Below, in pieces: positions 15,228-21,200 of a DNA stretch of 64,000 nt. The stretch lies in assembly GCA_943736015.1 (NCBI GenBank), contig OX031073.1, positions 27,555,210-27,619,209 on the forward strand, given 5' to 3'. The translations under genes and the position numbers were made by a program. The DNA is from Tridacna crocea. Its lineage: Eukaryota > Mollusca > Bivalvia > Cardiida > Cardiidae. The notes under the pieces were generated by a model, which saw nothing but the letters and a program-made list of their open reading frames with translations, was not told the DNA's origin and ran no database searches. Position 1 is the first letter of the stretch. Every line of letters begins with the position of its first letter.

Positions 15228-18200
15228 CAGAGGAGGACTGACCGAGATGTTGGAAGCCTACATATCTCAAGCTGCATCGAGTCAAATATTTTTAAAGAAG
15301 CTAGAACTACACAGGGAGAATTACACGGATGGACAAAAATTTTGAGCTATGATCTGTGAATAGAATTTTTTCCCTGTAGATATGCCAATGCCATAAAAAG
15401 GGGTTAAAACAAGATTATTTAAACAGCAAATAATTGCGTGTCTGATCATGGCTGAAATTTCGATGATTATTTATCATAATTGGCGGTAACATTTATGCAA
15501 TAAACAATTTCTCGTTGTTAACTTTTATTACAAATACCTAATAATAATTGCGAGATTATTATATAATAATCCATTGTTAGTTTTTTCATGAACATTGGCG
15601 AGTTCTGATTGGCAGAGAAAAAAATTCCATAAGTACATAAAAAGTTATGACCGGAACTAGATCTACTTTTGCAGTCAAATTAATGTAAACAAACTTGTAC
15701 ACGAGATTTCATAATGTTTTTCTTTCCGATTTTATATCGAGTCCAAAGTTCAAATTGCTGGCTTAAGGTAGTGCCCTCTTCATTGAAAAAAAAGCTATAT
15801 CCACTATAACATTATCCCACATAATTTGCTACGATTAAAAAAGTGTATTCTTGTACCACTGTAACCGAGCCATTGTGTCTTTCTTAGAATTATCATTTCA
15901 TAAGTCTAAACCACTATATACTCATTAAAAAGGGAGATGATAATTACCTCCCTTTACAGGAAAATTAACCACAGTATCGAGAAATAAATTCAGCATAGAC
16001 AAAGGAATGTTTCAAAAAAAATTCTGGTCGGTTATGTGCAAAAATATATCAGTATAAATCCTTATTTATGAACTAATAGGAAATTTACCTCTTGTTGCAC
16101 TAGAAACGTTAGGATGGCAATATCTTAAGGTAGTGGACCCATAATAGGCCTAGTGCAGCATGGCATGAAATTTCTTAACAGTTGATAAAGACAGATTTGT
16201 ACAGATATAATAGTTTTGCACATTTTTAACCGACCAGAAATTCCTTTGATGTCTATCTTGAAATTATTTGTTGATAATTTTGTTAGTTTCCAAAAAAGGG
16301 AGGTAATTATCATATCCATTTGTAATGAAAATATAGTGGTTTTAGATTTATAAATGATAATTCTAAGAAGGACAAAAAGGAAAAAGTGGCTCGGTGAAAG
16401 TAGTACATTTATAGTCATTTTTAGTCTGAGCAAATTTTCTAGAATAAAATTACAGTGGAAATAACTGTTTTCTATTACGGGTCCACTACGTTAAATTACT
16501 TTTTTCTCTTAATATTGAAATAAAATATCCAACTGTTGTTTCGAGTCAGGCGTAACTAGAAAGAAGAAGCCAGCAACAAACGATAACAATTAACAGAATT
16601 TATTAACAAAAATATCAAATAAACAGTTACAATAGTACAAAACAATACCTTAGACGTTAAATTCAGAAGACAAACTATTCCAGTCTTAATTCCAATCTGA
16701 TCCTGATCCAAACTGAATGAAATCTAAGCACACAAAGTAATCCTCACTTTAGTCTAGTCTGATCCAAATCCAAACTGAATATAATCCAAGCACTAATTAT
16801 AGGACACAAACACAAGATAATCCCCACTGTAGTCTGGCAATCATGTATTAACTAGTGAACACTGAGATGTTAAAAGCTTTTCCTTTTATAATAACAAAGA
16901 AACTTCCAGAAAATTCATGTTAAAATCAGTTGCATAATTCTTAGTAATCAAATTGTAAAAAGGCCTGGAAACTTCCAGTACAGTATTCCACAATCTAGTA
17001 ATCCAGTTCTAAAAATAGCAACAGGGGAAAACCATTCAAAAATAGATACACACATGAACAAAGCTAGGAATAAGTGGGTATGTACATAACACTTCCCCCC
17101 TTGAAAAGAAAAATTCAAATATTAATTATTTCAAACTAATGAAAATAGTCAGGGTAATGAAATTACAATTTAAAAGAAAAATCAGTTTAAACTTGATTTA
17201 GGGAAAAATGACTATTCGAATTTCAAACTCTTGAAAGAGCATCTGGTATAATATTATCTTTCTCTTTCATATGTCTTATGTCAAGATTAAACTCTTGAAG
17301 CAATAAACTCCACCTCGGTAATCTTTGATTCTTATTCTTAAGTTTGTGTAGAAAACTTAGAGGGTTATGATCACTGAATACAACAATTGGTGAAGTTGAA
17401 GAGGTTAAATGGACTTCAAACTGCTGAATTGCCAGAATTAAGGCAAGACACTCTTTTTCTATAGTAGAGTAATTTTTCTGATGTTTGTTAAACTTCTTAG
17501 AAAAGTAACAAACTGGGTGATCAATACCATTATTATCTTCTTGTAAAAGAACAGCACCAATACCAACATCACTTGCATCAACAGCTAATTTGAAACATTT
17601 GTCAAAATCAGGTGCCAAGAGAACTGGTGCGCTCTTTAGTATGGCTTTCAGACGATCAAATGCATCTTGACATTTGTCATTCCATTTGAACTTTGTGCTT
17701 TTCTTAAGTAAATTTGTTAAAGGTTCAGCAATACCCGAGAAATTTTTACAGAATTTCCTATAGTAGCCAGCCATACCAAGAAATCGCATCAGCTGTCTTT
17801 TACATTTAGGCACAGGAAACTCAGAGATAGCATTGACTTTAGCTTCTAAAGGTTTAACTTGACCCTGTCCCACAAGATGTCCTAGAAATGTTTCAGTAGC
17901 ATGACAAAATTCAGATTTTGCAAGATTCACAGTCAGTTTCGCTTTACTGAGTCGGTCGAAGAACTTCCTGATTCTTTGAAGGTGGTCACTCCAACTGTCT
18001 GAGTAGATGATGACATCATCAATATATGCATCACAGCCATCTAATCCGCATATAACGTTGTTTATAAGTCGCTGAAACGTTGCAGGAGAATTTTTCATCC
18101 CAAACGGCATAACTTTGTACTGGTACAGACCGTTTGGAGTAGCAAAGGCTGATACTTCTTTTGCTTTATCAGTCAGTGGAACTTGCCAGAATCCTTTTAG

Positions 18201-21200
18201 TAGGTCAAATTTGGTGACATATTTAGAATTTCCAACTTTGTCAATACAGTCATCAATTCTTGGTATTGGAAAAGAGTCTGTTTTTGTCACAGAGTTCACT
18301 TTACGATAGTCAGTACACATTCTATAAGTTCCATTTGATTTGGGTACTAATATACATGGTGAACTGTAATTACTCTGGCTAGGTTCAATAAAGTCATTTT
18401 CCAGTAAGTATTTTACTTCATCTTGGAGGTATTTCTGTTTCAAAGGATTCATTCTATATGGATGTTGCTTTATTGGTTTAGAATCTTCCACAATGACATC
18501 ATGATAGATTTTATCAGTTCTTGTGGGGATATCAGGAAATAAATGTTCATATTCATGTATCAACTGTTTCAGCTCTTCTTGCTGTGATGGTTCCAAGTGA
18601 GAAAGTTTGTTGTCAAAGTTTCTCAAAATATCAGAATTTTCAAGTTTAGATGGACCAGGATCAGATTTATCAATAAAGTCCGAATTTACTTCAAGATCAG
18701 ATACATTTGATTCTTGTGGGACAGTGTTTACAACTGTAATTGGTTTTGAAATAGAGCTATCTCTGTCAAAGTATTCCTTTAACATATTTATATGACACAT
18801 TTGTTTGTTTTTACGCCTTCCTGGAGTATTAATTATATAGTTTAAATCACTTGTTTTCTTGTCAATAGTGTAGGGTCCAAAATATCTTGCCTGTAGAGGT
18901 CTTCCAGGTATTGGCAAAAGAGCAAGGACTTTGTCACCTGGTTTAAATTTTCTATCAATAACATGGTTGTCATATCTTGCTTTCATTTTGCCCTGAGATG
19001 TTTTAAGATTAGACCTAGCAACCTCACATGCCCTAGACAGTCTATTTCTGAAGTCAGAAACATACTGTAGTAAATTCAAAGGTGTTTCATCATTTGAAAG
19101 AAATTTCTCTTTCAAAAGTTTTAAAGGTCCACGAACAGAATGGCCAAAAACTGATTCAAAAGGACTGAAACCAAGAGATTCTTGTACAGATTCTCTGGCT
19201 GCAAATAGTAACAAATGGATGCCCTCATCCCAATCTTTTTCAGTGTCAAAGCAATATGACCTTATCATATTTTTTTAATGTCTGGTGAAATCTTTCTAAA
19301 GCACCTTGACTTTCAGGGTGATAGGCGGATGACCTATATTGCTTGATTCCTAATTCATGCATAACCTGTTGGAATATACCAGACATAAAATTTGACCCTT
19401 GATCAGACTGAACTGATTTTGGAAGACCAACAAATGTGAAAAATTTTATAAGAGCTTTGACTATTGACTTTGTTTTGATGTTCCTTAAAGGAATAGCTTC
19501 AGGAAAACGTGTAGAAGTACACATAATTGTTAAGAGATACTCATTTCCTGACTTGGTTCGAGGTAAAGGACCAACACAATCTATAAGTATCCTACTGAAA
19601 GGTTCATCAAAAGCAGGAATAGGTTGTAATTGAGCTTTGGGAATGGTTTGATTGGGTTTACCTACCATTTGACATGTATGGCAGGTTTTACAATATTTAG
19701 AGACATCTGATTTGAGACCAGGCCAATAAAAATGAGTAATAATTTCGTGATAGGTTTTGTTTATACCTAGATGACCTGACATAGGACTTTCATGGCCTAT
19801 ACTTAGTATTTCATGACGATATGACTTTGGAACCACAATTTGGTGGTAAACAGCCCATTCATCGTCAACTGGGACATCAAATGGACGCCATTTTCTCATA
19901 AGAATCCCATTCTTTATATAATAACACATTGGGACTTGTGAAATTTCATCTTCAGGTAAAGCCCTAAAAATTAATTTTGAAATCTCAGGATCAGTTTGCT
20001 GTTCCTGGATAAGCTGTGACTTTGACAGTGTGTCATGACCTTGGTCAATAGACCGTGGTGGTGAATGACAAGACATTGACGAGTCTGTCTGAGTATCAGA
20101 CAAACTAGGATCAAGAGACTTTTTAATCTCATTATTAAAATATTGACCGATAAAAGTATCTGTCAAGTCAATGTCAGAGTTTGAGTTTTTCAAAATGGCC
20201 TTTTTAGCCATAGCTCGGGTAACTGCACAAGAAGGATACAAGTCAGGAATTTCTTGCTCGATAGGGTCATCTGTTTGACCTATATTTGGTGTGTCAGTTA
20301 CAAGTGGATTAACCACAACCTTATCTCCAGCTAAGTCATTGCCTAGCAGTAAATGGACACCTTTAAATGGTAAGGAAGGTTTAATACCAATAACCACAGG
20401 CCCAGTAACCAAATCTGATGACAAATTAACATGATGGAGAGGGATATTAACAGTTCCACACTCTACACCCTGAATAAGGACACTAGTACCGGAAGAAGTC
20501 TTCTCAGAAAAAGGCAGTATATCTGCTAAAATAAGAGATTGAGAAGCTCCTGTGTCTCTTAAAATTTTAATAGGGGTAGGTGGGCAATTATCACCTGAAA
20601 GTGATACAAAACCATTCAACATAAATGGTTCAAAAATCTCCATAGTAGAATCAGACTTGGGTTTTGTGACTATGTCAATTGTATTGGTTTTAATAGAAGA
20701 CCGTGGCCTTGGCCTAAGAGTGGTGAGTCCTGTAGGTTTGGCTTCATCACTTTCTAACTTCCTTTTTAATTTCAAACATTCAGTAACAAGGTGACCAGGT
20801 TTCTTACAATAGTTACAAGTGGGTCGAGATAAGGGATATTGAGTTTTGGTTTCACTGGTAGAATTGGGTTTGGGTGTATTGGATTGACTGGGCATGCCAG
20901 ATGAATTACCAGACATAAATTTATTTTGGGGATGTGAGGAAGTAGGTTTGGGTTTAGCAATAAAAGAAACTTTATGTGTAAGGTAGTAATTATCAGCCAG
21001 ACGAACTGCTTCTTCTAAAGTTTCAACTTGTTTTTCGTCTAAGAATGTCTTAACATCAGATTGAATACAACATTTGAATTCTTAAACTAACATAAGTTGT
21101 CTTAGTTTATCATAATTTTGGTCTATTTTCTTAGAACAGCACCATCTATCAAATAACTGTTCTTTGTTTCTAGCAAATTCAACATGAGTCTGGTTAGAAT

